Shown one piece after another: positions 1-6,145 of a DNA stretch of 7,481 bases. Under the pieces are notes generated by a model. That model did no database searches. It worked only from the letters and a program-made list of their open reading frames with translations, and was not told the DNA's origin. The stretch is from assembly GCA_013360535.1 (NCBI GenBank), contig JABWBL010000157.1, positions 1-7,481 on the forward strand, in the 5' to 3' direction. Each line of letters opens with the position of its first letter. The stretch's first letter is position 1. A program made the position numbers and the translations under genes. This DNA comes from Planctomycetaceae bacterium. Lineage in GTDB: Bacteria; Planctomycetota; UBA1135; GCA-002686595.

Positions 1-321
1 CTACACGCGGTTACATTGCATTGGTCGAGGGCCGGGTGCAGCCGGAGTCGGGCACGCTGGAAAACCATCTGGCGGAGAATCGCGCCTACAGGACTGCGCG
101 ATCCGCAGCACGAGCCCGAGACGGCGCGCGAGCTCCGCGCGTTCGGCCTCGTCACCGCGTTCGTTGCGGACCCAGTCCTCGAACGCTTCGGAGCAACGTG
201 CCGCGGCGCACTCGAGCGCTTGCGGGCTGCTCTGGGAGTCCGCGACCCGCTCGACGAGCAGCTCGAGCGCCGCCTCGAGTTCCGCGCGGCACTGCGCGAC
301 GGCGCTGGAGAGTGCGGTCAT
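1..321 (-). CDS. Small cysteine-rich protein downstream of fliS, possible FliT-like export chaperone
   Basis: Complete 106-residue reading frame with ATG at 319-321 and TAG at 1-3. A good ribosome binding site (GGAAGGA, + strand 329-335) lies 7 bases ahead of the ATG. The start is only 16 bases after the fliS stop, so it is probably the last gene of a fliD-fliS operon. Residues 1-80 look alpha-helical and amphipathic (runs of Ala, Glu, Leu and Arg); residues 82-100 are rich in Pro and Ala and probably disordered. There are six cysteines (11, 38, 43, 78, 90, 103), unusual for a small cytoplasmic flagellar protein. No signal peptide or membrane segment is visible. I do not recognise the family. 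Position and size (FliT is about 100-120 residues and helical) suggest a FliT-like chaperone for FliD or export parts, but no FliT motif is clear. The coding call is fairly safe; the function is a guess. Confidence 0.72.
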   Translation of the reverse strand: MTALSSAVAQCRAELEAALELLVERVADSQSSPQALECAAARCSEAFEDWVRNERGDEAERAELARRLGLVLRIAQSCRRDSPPDGFPACPTPAAPGPRPMQCNRV

Positions 322-337
322 GCTCCGGTCCTTCCGT

Positions 338-721
338 TCACTCCGCGCGCGAGCGCGTCTCGACCTGTGCCCAGGCCTCGTTCAGGTTGGCGAGCACCTT
401 GCGTGCATCCGCGATCGGAACGCGATCGAGCGTGCGTTGCGCGCAGCGGATGCGCTCCTCGACGAACAGGTACAGCTGCTCGAGGTTCTCGCCGACGCCC
501 GGCGCCTCGTCCTTGCGCAGCGACATGCGCAGCTCGGCGACGATCGAGTCGGCGCGCGTCAGCAGGTACGCGAAGCGCGAGCCGGGACCGGCGGGCGCCT
601 CGGAAGCGGCCTGGTCGAGGAAGCGGATCGCGCCCGCGTAGAGCATGCGGACGATCTTGATCGGCGGCGCGTTCTCGAACGCGGCCTCGCGGTAGGCGCC
701 GGCGGCGGAGCGGGAGTTCAT
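338..721 (-). CDS. fliS: Flagellin export chaperone FliS
   Basis: 127 residues, the usual FliS length, ending in TGA at 338-340. FliS is a cytoplasmic helical-bundle chaperone that wraps the C-terminal D0 region of flagellin, stops it polymerising early and delivers it to the export gate. The family signature is visible: AYREAAFENAPP at 9-20, then IVRMLYAGAIRFL at 23-35 (family pattern roughly LYDGAIRFL), the helix NLEQLYLFVEERI at 79-91, and LANLNEAWAQV near 110-120 close to the end. The aspartate usual in LYDGA is alanine here (residue 29); the meaning is unknown. The ATG at 719-721 is the only sensible start. A purine-rich AAGGAAG (+ 734-740) lies 12 bases upstream, rather far for a ribosome binding site, so translation may partly depend on coupling to fliD, whose stop is 37 bases away. 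Confidence 0.95.
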   Translation of the reverse strand: MNSRSAAGAYREAAFENAPPIKIVRMLYAGAIRFLDQAASEAPAGPGSRFAYLLTRADSIVAELRMSLRKDEAPGVGENLEQLYLFVEERIRCAQRTLDRVPIADARKVLANLNEAWAQVETRSRAE

Positions 722-758
722 CGGGAAATCAGGCTTCCTTGGGTAGGCGAGCGGGGGC

Positions 759-2237
759 TCACTTGCTGTTCAGGTAGGACGACTGGCTCTGCAGCTTGGC
801 CATCATCGACTCGAGCGCCGCGTAGCGCGCCTTGAGCTGGGCTTGCATCCTCTCGACGCGGTCCTCGCGCTCGCTGATGCGATCGTCGATCTGCTTGTTG
901 TTCGAGTTGAGCGTCTCCAGGCGCGAGTCGAAGATGCCCTTGAAGAACTGGCCTCCCTGGTTGCCGTAGCTCTTCACGATCTTGTCGATCTCGCGGGCGA
1001 GGTCGTCGCCGAGACCCGTGTCGGCCGAGGCGTCGGTGTAGTAGTCGGGATCGCCGACGAGCGCGCCCTGGTTGTCGAACCCGTCGGTGTCGGCGAACAG
1101 GTCCGCGAACCGGGCGAGGTCCGCGTCCATCTTCGCGTCCATCACCTTGTCGTTGATCTTGAGCGAGCCGTCCGCCTGGGACTCGACGCCGACCAGGCGC
1201 AGCGTGCCGTAGCCCGCCGTGTCGGCGCTGATCTGCGCCGCCGACTGGCCGAACAGCACGCCGGACAGCGAGCGCTGGATCGAGCGCAGCGCGTTCTCGC
1301 CGAACAGCGGCCCGCCGGCGCCCTTCTCCTCGTCGTACTTGTTCTGGTCGCGCACGAACTTGATCACGTCGTTGTAGGCGTCGATGAACTCCTTGATGCG
1401 CCCCTTGATCGCCGACTTGTCGGACTCGACGGTGAACTGCATCGTCGTGTTGACGTCGGAGTCGAGCAGCGAGATCGAGACGCCGGCGATGACGTCGTCG
1501 AAGTCGTTGTCGGTGCGCTCGACGCGCAAGCCGTCGACGATGGCGACGGCGTTGCGGCCGACGCTGATGTTGTTGGGGCTCTGCGCGACGCCGGCGCCGT
1601 TCGGTCCGGTCCCGTTGATCGAGAGCCCCGCGACCGTCGTCGTGAGGTTCTGGATGCGGAAGGCCTGCCCGGTGTCCTCGGCCGTGAGCACGAGCTGCCA
1701 GTTGGGGCTGGAGCTCGTGCCGGAGTTGACGACCGAGGCCGCGACCTTCCCGTCGGCTTCGGCGTTGATTCCCGCGGCGAGCTCGTTGAGCGACGAGGCG
1801 CCCTGCCGGACGGCGACCGAGTAGCTCTGCCCGTCGTAGGTGAACGAGATCGACTGGCTATCCGCCGTGGCGAGGTCCGCCGCGGGATCGGTGACGCCGT
1901 CGAAGGCCCAGCGGTCCGTGGCGGAGACCTGCTCGACGAGGAGCGTGTGCGTGCCCGGCGTGGCCGAGCCGCTCGCCGTCACCGTCGCGAGGCCCTCGAC
2001 GCTCGCCGAGACCTTGAACGACATCAGGCCCGAGAGCGTGCCGAGCGTGTTGGCCTTGTTGCGCAGCGCGTCGACCTTGCCGCGGAAGGTGTTGAACAGG
2101 TTGATCTTGTCCTGGTTCGCCTTCTTCTGCGCCTGCAGCTGCTGGATGGGGATGCGCTCGACGGAGACGAGCGCGTCGATGATCGCGTTCGAGTCGAGGC
2201 CGCTCGCGAGGCCGCCAATGCTGATGTTCGAGGCCAT
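759..2237 (-). CDS. fliD: Flagellar filament cap protein FliD (hook-associated protein 2)
   Basis: 492 residues, within the normal FliD range, TGA stop at 759-761. FliD is exported and forms the oligomeric cap at the filament tip, where it helps each new flagellin fold into place. The N-terminal domain opens with GGLASGLDSNAIIDALV (8-24), a strong family signature, followed by a coiled-coil-prone stretch at 25-65. A flagellin hook IN motif is likely at about 126-195. The C-terminal domain starts near 229 with NAVAIVDGLRVERTDNDFDD and VIAGVSISLL, and residues 450-490 form the typical terminal coiled coil ending LQSQSSYLNSK. No signal peptide, as expected for type III export. The ATG at 2235-2237 has GGAG (+ 2245-2248) 7 bases ahead. 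A candidate sigma-28 promoter lies just upstream. It heads a compact group with fliS and the small gene after it. Confidence 0.97.
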   Translation of the reverse strand: MASNISIGGLASGLDSNAIIDALVSVERIPIQQLQAQKKANQDKINLFNTFRGKVDALRNKANTLGTLSGLMSFKVSASVEGLATVTASGSATPGTHTLLVEQVSATDRWAFDGVTDPAADLATADSQSISFTYDGQSYSVAVRQGASSLNELAAGINAEADGKVAASVVNSGTSSSPNWQLVLTAEDTGQAFRIQNLTTTVAGLSINGTGPNGAGVAQSPNNISVGRNAVAIVDGLRVERTDNDFDDVIAGVSISLLDSDVNTTMQFTVESDKSAIKGRIKEFIDAYNDVIKFVRDQNKYDEEKGAGGPLFGENALRSIQRSLSGVLFGQSAAQISADTAGYGTLRLVGVESQADGSLKINDKVMDAKMDADLARFADLFADTDGFDNQGALVGDPDYYTDASADTGLGDDLAREIDKIVKSYGNQGGQFFKGIFDSRLETLNSNNKQIDDRISEREDRVERMQAQLKARYAALESMMAKLQSQSSYLNSK

Positions 2238-2244
2238 GTTGCCG

Positions 2245-2248
2245 CTCC
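2245..2248 (-). promoter_or_regulatory. fliD ribosome binding site
   Basis: The minus strand reads GGAG, 7 bases before the fliD ATG at 2237. It fixes the start and agrees with the downstream end of the candidate sigma-28 promoter, which would give a leader of about 25 bases containing this site. Confidence 0.6.
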
Positions 2249-2269
2249 GGGGACGAAGTCGCCCGGGGG

Positions 2270-2297
2270 TTATCGACGCGAGCCCCCCACGGGCTTA
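2270..2297 (-). promoter_or_regulatory. Candidate sigma-28 (FliA) promoter for fliD
   Basis: The minus strand has GTCGATAA at 2277-2270, which matches the sigma-28 -10 consensus GCCGATAA at 7 of 8 bases. TAAG at 2297-2294 lies 16 bases upstream, against TAAA with 15 bases in the Escherichia coli consensus. The box ends 32 bases before the fliD ATG, leaving room for a normal leader and ribosome binding site. Sigma-28 control of a late gene such as fliD is what the family would predict. The -35 half is weaker and the spacing is one base long. Confidence 0.5.
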
Positions 2298-2368
2298 GCC
2301 GCTGGCGCTCGCTCCTCCCGGCCCAGCCGCCGGAGCACCCGGAAAATCCTTCCCTGCGCGAATGGAAC

Positions 2369-2402
2369 CGGCGCGGCCCCCCGTGCCCGAGGAACCGCGC
2401 CG
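2369..2402 (-). terminator. Weak hairpin downstream of flagellin 1
   Basis: An 8-bp GC-only stem, 2369-2376 pairing with 2395-2402, with an 18-base loop, begins about 32 bases after the flagellin 1 stop. There is no T tract after it on the minus strand. It might end the flagellin 1 transcript before fliD, but stems this short are common by chance in GC-rich DNA. Confidence 0.25.
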
Positions 2403-2434
2403 CCCTCTTCGTCCACAGGGACGATGCTCTGGCC

Positions 2435-3250
2435 TTACAGCAGCGACAGCGCGAGCTGCGGCTGCACGTTGGCCTGCGCAAGCACGCTGATCGCGGCCTG
2501 CTGCATGATCGAGTTGCGCGTCAGGTCGCTGGTCTCGGTCGCCACGTCGACGTCGCGGATGCGGCTCTCGGCGGCGGACAGGTTGTCGCGCGTGTTGAGG
2601 ATCGACGAGATCGCGCTCGTCATCCGGTTCATCTGCGCGCCCAGCGTGCCGCGCGCGGTGGTGACGCTGTCGATCGCGGTGTCGATCGACGTGATCGCCG
2701 AGGAGGCGTTGGAGGCGCTCGTGACGCCCAGCGAGCCCAGCGAGAGGCCCGTCGAGGTCATGTCGGAGAGCGAGAGCGCGATCGTGTCGCCGGACTCCGT
2801 GCCGACCTGCACGCTGAGCGAGGTGGTGCTGCCATCGAGCAGGCTGACGCCGTTGAAGGTCGTCTGGCTCGCGACGCGGTCGATCTCGGTCACCAGCGCC
2901 TGGAACTCGGTGTCGAGCGTCGCGCGGTCGGCGGTGGTCAGCGTGCCGTTCGAGGCCTGCACCGCGAGCTCGCGCATGCGGTTGAGGTTGTTGCTCACTT
3001 CCTGCAGCGCACCTTCCGCGGTCTGCGCGAGCGACACGCCGTCCTGCGCGTTGCGGCTGGCGACCGTGAAGGAGCGGATCTGGCCGCGCATGCGCTCGGA
3101 GATGCCGAGGCCGGCGGCGTCGTCAGCGGCGGTCGCGATGCGCAGGCCGCTCGAGAGTCGGGAGAAGTTGCCCTGCAGGCGGCCGGTGACGGCGCCGAGG
3201 TTGCGCTGACTGGTGAGTGCAGCCACGTTGGTGTTGACGCGAAGTCCCAT
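2435..3250 (-). CDS. fliC: Flagellin 1 (short D0-D1 type, paralogue next to fliD)
   Basis: 271 residues, TAA stop at 2435-2437. Filament subunit exported by the flagellar type III system. The N-terminal flagellin domain covers about 5-140: [12 protein letters not shown], then [20 protein letters not shown] at 31-50, and [15 protein letters not shown] at 89-103. The C-terminal domain covers about 186-271, with [12 protein letters not shown] near 229-240 and ending QPQLALSLL. The middle is only about 45 residues, so the filament should lack the outer D2/D3 domains of enteric flagellins. An in-frame ATG lies 57 bases upstream, but MGLRV is shared by all four copies and is the family start. AAGGA (+ 3261-3265) lies 10 bases before it. 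By hand alignment it differs from flagellin 2 at about 36 positions. Where the other copies read AQNRL it reads QMNRM (206-210). It has the shortest C-terminus of the four, stopping at LSLL. Confidence 0.96.
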   Translation of the reverse strand: MGLRVNTNVAALTSQRNLGAVTGRLQGNFSRLSSGLRIATAADDAAGLGISERMRGQIRSFTVASRNAQDGVSLAQTAEGALQEVSNNLNRMRELAVQASNGTLTTADRATLDTEFQALVTEIDRVASQTTFNGVSLLDGSTTSLSVQVGTESGDTIALSLSDMTSTGLSLGSLGVTSASNASSAITSIDTAIDSVTTARGTLGAQMNRMTSAISSILNTRDNLSAAESRIRDVDVATETSDLTRNSIMQQAAISVLAQANVQPQLALSLL

Positions 3251-3409
3251 GTGTCCTGTGTCCTTGGGGTGGTTTCCGTGGGTCCGAAACTTCTCCCGAG
3301 AGGGCACTCGCGCCTGCGGCCCCGTGTGGATGCACGTCTCGAGCTGGCACGCTCGGGTTCGTGCAGGACGGCCTGCGTTCGTGGTTTCGGGAGCTTTCGC
3401 CTCGCCCCA

Positions 3410-3440
3410 GTTCCGCCCCTCCCCACCCTTGGGGCGGAAC
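3410..3440. repeat. Perfect 10-bp inverted repeat
   Basis: The arm at 3410-3419 (GTTCCGCCCC) is the exact reverse complement of 3431-3440 (GGGGCGGAAC), with an 11-base C-rich loop. It lies 160-190 bases upstream of the flagellin 1 start and well beyond the flagellin 2 terminator. It could be an operator, an RNA hairpin in a long leader, or a second terminator. No T tract follows on either strand. Confidence 0.5.
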
Positions 3441-3607
3441 GCGGAACCGTCGCGGGCATCGCTCCGGTCCTTCGTGGCGCTCGTCGCGCCGCGCGAGACC
3501 CTTGCGACAGCGCCACCTTCGGAACGCCGTTGCGGCGCTCCTTAGGAATTCCCATTTCGCGGAAAGCGTGCTTGGCGCGGTCACGACCGGGCCGGAAGAA
3601 ATCGACG

Positions 3608-3641
3608 GGACCCCGCTCCGTTGGGGTACGGAGCGGGGTCC
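3608..3641 (-). terminator. Strong hairpin, likely terminator of flagellin 2
   Basis: A perfect 14-bp stem, 3608-3621 pairing with 3628-3641, with a 6-base loop. On the minus strand it is followed by GTCGATTTCTT, a moderately T-rich tail. It lies 120 bases after the flagellin 2 stop. This is the longest perfect stem I found in the window. Confidence 0.7.
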
Positions 3642-3714
3642 TCTGGCCTTTGGCCCTGACCCCCTCAGCTACGAAAAGCCAGGGCTTCAGGCGGGCCGAC
3701 CGCTGTTCGGGGGG

Positions 3715-3731
3715 GAAACGACGGGCGTTTC
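3715..3731 (-). terminator. First hairpin downstream of flagellin 2
   Basis: GAAACG at 3715-3720 pairs with CGTTTC at 3726-3731 around a 5-base loop, 30 bases after the flagellin 2 stop. The minus strand continues with a C run instead of T, so alone it is a poor terminator. It may act with, or protect the message ahead of, the stronger hairpin at 3608-3641. Confidence 0.3.
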
Positions 3732-3761
3732 AGCGGCCGGCTTGGGGGCTCACTTCACGGA

Positions 3762-4580
3762 CTAGCCGAGGAGCGAGAGCGCGAGCTGCGGCTGCGTGTT
3801 GGCCTGGGCCAGCACGCTGACCGCGGCCTGCTGCAGGATCGAGTTGCGCGTGAGGTCCGCGGTCTCGATCGCGACGTCGACGTCGCGGATGCGGCTCTCG
3901 GCGGCCGAGAGGTTCTCGCGCGTGTTGAGGATCGACGAGATGGCGCTCGACAGGCGGTTCTGGGCAGCGCCCAGGGTACCGCGCGTGGAAGCCACCGAGG
4001 CGATCGCGGTGTCGATCGTCGACAGCGCCGACGACGCGTTGGTGTCGCTCGTGACGTTGATCGAACCGAGCGACAGGCCCGTCGAGGACGAGTCGGCCAA
4101 CGACAGGCCGATCGTCTCGCCGGTGTTCACGCCGACCTGCACGCTGAGGCTCGTGGTCGAGCCGTCGAGCAGGTTGACGCCGTTGAAGGTCGTCTGCGTC
4201 GCGACGCGGTCGATTTCCGTGACGAGCGCCTGGAACTCGGTGTCCAGCGTCGAGCGGTCGGCCGAGGTCAGCGTCCCGTTGGACGCCTGCACCGCCAGTT
4301 CACGCATGCGGTTCAGGTTGTTGCTGACTTCCTGGAGCGCACCTTCCGCGGTCTGCACCAGCGAAACGCCGTCCTGCGCGTTGCGGCTGGCGACCGTGAA
4401 GGAGCGCACCTGGGCGCGCATGCGTTCGGAGATGCCGAGGCCCGCCGCGTCGTCGGCGGCCGTCGCGATGCGAAGGCCCGAAGACAGGCGGGAGAAGTTG
4501 CCCTGGAGGCGGCCGGTCACCGCGCCCAGGTTGCGCTGAGAGGTCAGCGCAGCAACGTTGGTATTGACTCGAAGTCCCAT
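3762..4580 (-). CDS. fliC: Flagellin 2 (short D0-D1 type)
   Basis: 272 residues, TAG stop at 3762-3764, ATG at 4578-4580. Same architecture as the other copies: N-terminal flagellin domain to about residue 140, a short glycine- and serine-rich middle, and a C-terminal domain from about 186 with [12 protein letters not shown] and ending [10 protein letters not shown]. It aligns with flagellin 1 without gaps over 271 residues. By hand count there are 7 differences in residues 1-150, about 23 in 151-215 and 6 in the rest, so the two are the closest pair in the N-terminal half. Its last 36 residues match flagellin 3 better (one difference). AGGAA (+ 4593-4597) lies 12 bases before the ATG, slightly far. 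Its own spacer and downstream hairpins suggest a separate transcript. No promoter could be called. Confidence 0.96.
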   Translation of the reverse strand: MGLRVNTNVAALTSQRNLGAVTGRLQGNFSRLSSGLRIATAADDAAGLGISERMRAQVRSFTVASRNAQDGVSLVQTAEGALQEVSNNLNRMRELAVQASNGTLTSADRSTLDTEFQALVTEIDRVATQTTFNGVNLLDGSTTSLSVQVGVNTGETIGLSLADSSSTGLSLGSINVTSDTNASSALSTIDTAIASVASTRGTLGAAQNRLSSAISSILNTRENLSAAESRIRDVDVAIETADLTRNSILQQAAVSVLAQANTQPQLALSLLG

Positions 4581-4883
4581 GGTGGGTTGGGGTTCCTAGA
4601 AGAAGAAGAGGGGATCGACGCAGGGTCAGTCCGTCCGGGTCCTCACGGCTCCTCGTATCCCTCGCCGCTGCATCGTTCCGGCACTCGTGCGATGGGGATC
4701 GCCCGCGTGCGGAACCGGCGAAGGCCGGAGTTCCGGATGTTCGTTGCGACGGGTCCTGGCAGCTTTCGAGCTGCGCGAAGGGACCGCGGCGCGGTGCGCC
4801 CTTGTCCGGCCTCGATCACCCCGTCGCCTGCTGGCTACGGGTGGCCGGCACTCGGGCCAGCCTCGGGCCGGGTTGGGTCCCGA
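4581..4883. other. 303-base spacer between flagellin 3 and flagellin 2, no gene
   Basis: No supported gene. Just after the flagellin 3 stop there is a weak stem (TCGGG at 4863-4867 with CCCGA at 4879-4883) and a GC-rich 5-bp stem at 4842-4859 that competes with an outer CTGGC/GCCAG pairing. A better hairpin lies at 4710-4735. A purine/pyrimidine-biased tract of repeated AGA triplets (+ 4597-4611) sits just upstream of the flagellin 2 ribosome binding site. No promoter was recognised. Confidence 0.65.
4710..4735 (-). other. Bulged hairpin upstream of flagellin 2
   Basis: On the minus strand CGGAA and CCGGC pair with GCCGG and TTCCG around a CTTC loop, giving 10 bp with a 2-base bulge. It lies 130-155 bases before the flagellin 2 start and about 148 bases after the flagellin 3 stop, a distance similar to the flagellin 2 terminator. 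It could be a terminator without a T tract or part of a long leader. Confidence 0.35.
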
Positions 4884-5705
4884 TCAGCCTTGCAGCAGCG
4901 AGAGCGCGAGCTGCGGCTGGGTGTTCGCTTGGGCGAGGACCGACACGGCGGCCTGCTGCAGGATCGAGTTGCGCGTCATGTCCGCGGTCTCGATCGCGAC
5001 GTCGACGTCGCGGATGCGGCTCTCGGCGGCCGAGAGGTTCTCGCGCGTGTTCAGGATCGACGCGATCGAGCTGCCGAGGCGGTTCTGGGCTGCACCCAGT
5101 GCGCCACGCGTCGAGGTGACGCTGCCGATGGCGGAGTCGATCGCGGTCAGGGCCGACGAGGCGTTCGCGGCGCTCGTCACGTCGAGCGTGTCGATCGACA
5201 GGCCCGTCGAGGTCATGTCGGAGAGCGAGATCGTGATCGTCTCGCCCGCGTTGGTGCCGACCTGGATGTCGAGACCCGTGGTCGAGCCATCGAGCAGCGT
5301 GACGCCGTTGAAGGTCGTCTGGCCCGAGACGCGCCCGATCTCCGTGATCAGCGCCTGGAACTCGGTGTTGAGCGTCGTGCGGTCCGCCGTGGTGAGCGTG
5401 CCGTTGGACGCCTGGATCGCCAGCTCGCGCATGCGCGTCAGGTTGTTGTTCACTTCCTGGAGCGCACCTTCGGCGGTCTGCGCGAGCGACACGCCATCCT
5501 GCGCGTTGCGGCTGGCGACGTTGAGCGAGCGCACTTGAGCGCGCATCCGCTCGGAGATGCCGAGGCCGGCAGCGTCGTCGGCCGCGGTGGAGATCCGCAA
5601 GCCGCTGGAGAGCCGGCCGAAGTTGCCGGACAGTCGCGAACTGACGCTGGAGAGGTTTCGCTGGGCCGTGAGGGCAGCGATGTTGGTATTGACACGAAGT
5701 CCCAT
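4884..5705 (-). CDS. fliC: Flagellin 3 (short D0-D1 type)
   Basis: 273 residues, TGA stop at 4884-4886. N-terminal flagellin domain with [32 protein letters not shown] (31-50) and [15 protein letters not shown] (89-103). C-terminal domain with [15 protein letters not shown] and ending [11 protein letters not shown]. The core aligns with the other copies without gaps. In the N-terminal half it lies between flagellins 1/2 and flagellin 4 (for example SSVS after QRNL, shared with flagellin 4), while its last 36 residues are almost those of flagellin 2. An in-frame ATG 51 bases upstream is not the start, since MGLRV is conserved and AAGGA (+ 5714-5718) sits 8 bases before the ATG at 5705. That ribosome binding site is within ACAAGGA, a good match to the CsrA core site. 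The upstream leader is rich in possible RNA structure. Confidence 0.96.
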   Translation of the reverse strand: MGLRVNTNIAALTAQRNLSSVSSRLSGNFGRLSSGLRISTAADDAAGLGISERMRAQVRSLNVASRNAQDGVSLAQTAEGALQEVNNNLTRMRELAIQASNGTLTTADRTTLNTEFQALITEIGRVSGQTTFNGVTLLDGSTTGLDIQVGTNAGETITISLSDMTSTGLSIDTLDVTSAANASSALTAIDSAIGSVTSTRGALGAAQNRLGSSIASILNTRENLSAAESRIRDVDVAIETADMTRNSILQQAAVSVLAQANTQPQLALSLLQG

Positions 5706-5713
5706 TGCAAATT

Positions 5714-5720
5714 TCCTTGT
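5714..5720 (-). promoter_or_regulatory. Flagellin 3 ribosome binding site with CsrA-like core
   Basis: The minus strand reads ACAAGGA, which contains the AAGGA ribosome binding site 8 bases before the ATG and matches the core (ACARGGA) of the CsrA RNA-binding consensus. CsrA controls flagellin translation in several bacteria, but neither csrA nor fliW is in this window. Confidence 0.35.
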
Positions 5721-5731
5721 GTAGCTGAGGT

Positions 5732-5765
5732 GGGGAACACCCCTGCGGCAGGACACACCGCGGGG
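5732..5765 (-). promoter_or_regulatory. Two mutually exclusive stems in the flagellin 3 leader
   Basis: Stem one pairs 5740-5743 plus 5745-5748 with 5758-5765 (8 bp, one bulged base at 5744). Stem two pairs GGGG at 5732-5735 with CCCC at 5740-5743 around a 4-base loop. Both need bases 5740-5743, so only one can form. They lie about 12-45 bases before the ribosome binding site. Confidence 0.3.
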
Positions 5766-5773
5766 GATGCGAG

Positions 5774-5802
5774 GCCCGGCGCTCCGCGAGGGAGCACCGG
5801 GC
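5774..5802 (-). other. 12-bp hairpin in the flagellin 3 leader
   Basis: Arms 5774-5785 and 5791-5802 pair with one exception, around a 5-base loop. In minus-strand RNA the exception is a U-G wobble pair, so the stem is unbroken; in plus-strand RNA it would be a C-A mismatch. This favours a role in the flagellin 3 transcript. It lies 69-97 bases before the start codon and has no T tract after it. Confidence 0.5.
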
Positions 5803-6082
5803 TGAAATTCCGCGCGAGCGCGGCGCGTCCGCGATCCTCGGCGCGCTGCTGGGGCAGAACGCGGGCCGGGAGGCTCGGGACGCGCGAAGCGAGGCTCCCC
5901 GACGATCGCGGCCGGGCACGTGGCGCGAAGGTCGTTGGTGGTGGGAGTCGCTCCGCTCGGGCGGAGGTCGCCATGCGTGCCGCGCTCGTGGGGCGCCTCC
6001 CATCCCTAGGAGGCGTGCGCGCGGCGGCAGGGCGAGTTGTGCGGGGGGTGGGAAAGAGCGGTCGGAGAGGCTTGAGGGGGAC

Positions 6083-6108
6083 GGGGAGGACCCGCGGGGG
6101 TCCTCCCC
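6083..6108 (-). terminator. Likely terminator of flagellin 4
   Basis: A perfect 11-bp stem, 6083-6093 with 6098-6108, and a 4-base loop, beginning 37 bases after the flagellin 4 stop. No T tract follows on the minus strand, which is common for hairpin terminators in GC-rich genomes. A second hairpin at 6118-6134 precedes it. Confidence 0.6.
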
Positions 6109-6117
6109 TTTCAGCGA

Positions 6118-6134
6118 CCGGCCACCGAGGCCGG
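6118..6134 (-). terminator. First hairpin downstream of flagellin 4
   Basis: CCGGCC at 6118-6123 pairs with GGCCGG at 6129-6134 around a 5-base loop, 11 bases after the flagellin 4 stop. It forms a tandem with the hairpin at 6083-6108. Confidence 0.35.
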
Positions 6135-6145
6135 ATTCGGTTGCG

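Larger units (their letters stand above)
3251..3761. other. 511-base spacer between flagellin 2 and flagellin 1, no gene
   Basis: No reading frame here has recognisable protein features or a convincing start. From the flagellin 2 side it holds two hairpins (3715-3731 and 3608-3641), then an imperfect 6-bp GC stem (3509-3514 with 3534-3539), a perfect 10-bp inverted repeat (3410-3440), a small GCAGG/CCTGC hairpin at 3363-3376 and the flagellin 1 ribosome binding site. No convincing sigma-28 or sigma-54 promoter for flagellin 1 was found, although one must lie here if flagellin 1 is transcribed separately. Confidence 0.7.
5706..6145. other. 440-base spacer between flagellin 4 and flagellin 3, no gene
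   Basis: No supported gene. The flagellin 4 side holds tandem hairpins (6118-6134 and 6083-6108). The flagellin 3 side holds a cluster of possible RNA stems (5732-5802) ahead of the ribosome binding site. Between them (about 5810-6070) the sequence is GC-rich with no clear motif, and a promoter for flagellin 3 was not recognised there. Confidence 0.7.

Noticed and set aside
843..3209. A 788-residue plus-strand open frame
   Set aside because: It is antisense to fliD and flagellin 1, which are certain genes. Its Arg/Asp/Val-rich product is what a reversed GC-rich gene gives, and it matches no family.
3251..3307. Upstream in-frame ATG giving a 19-residue longer flagellin 1 (similar extensions exist for flagellins 3 and 4)
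   Set aside because: All four copies share MGLRV, the family start, each with a purine-rich ribosome binding site nearby. The extensions do not resemble one another.
3345..3365. TGGCAC on the plus strand, resembling a sigma-54 -24 element
   Set aside because: There is no TTGC at the -12 position, and it faces away from flagellin 1, towards no plus-strand gene.
4612..4619. GTCGATCC on the minus strand before flagellin 2 as a sigma-28 -10 box
   Set aside because: Only 5 of 8 bases match and there is no TAAA-like box upstream.
5810..6070. Possible small genes in the spacer between flagellins 4 and 3
   Set aside because: Open frames here are antisense or out-of-frame extensions with no start signal, family resemblance or codon pattern like the neighbours.
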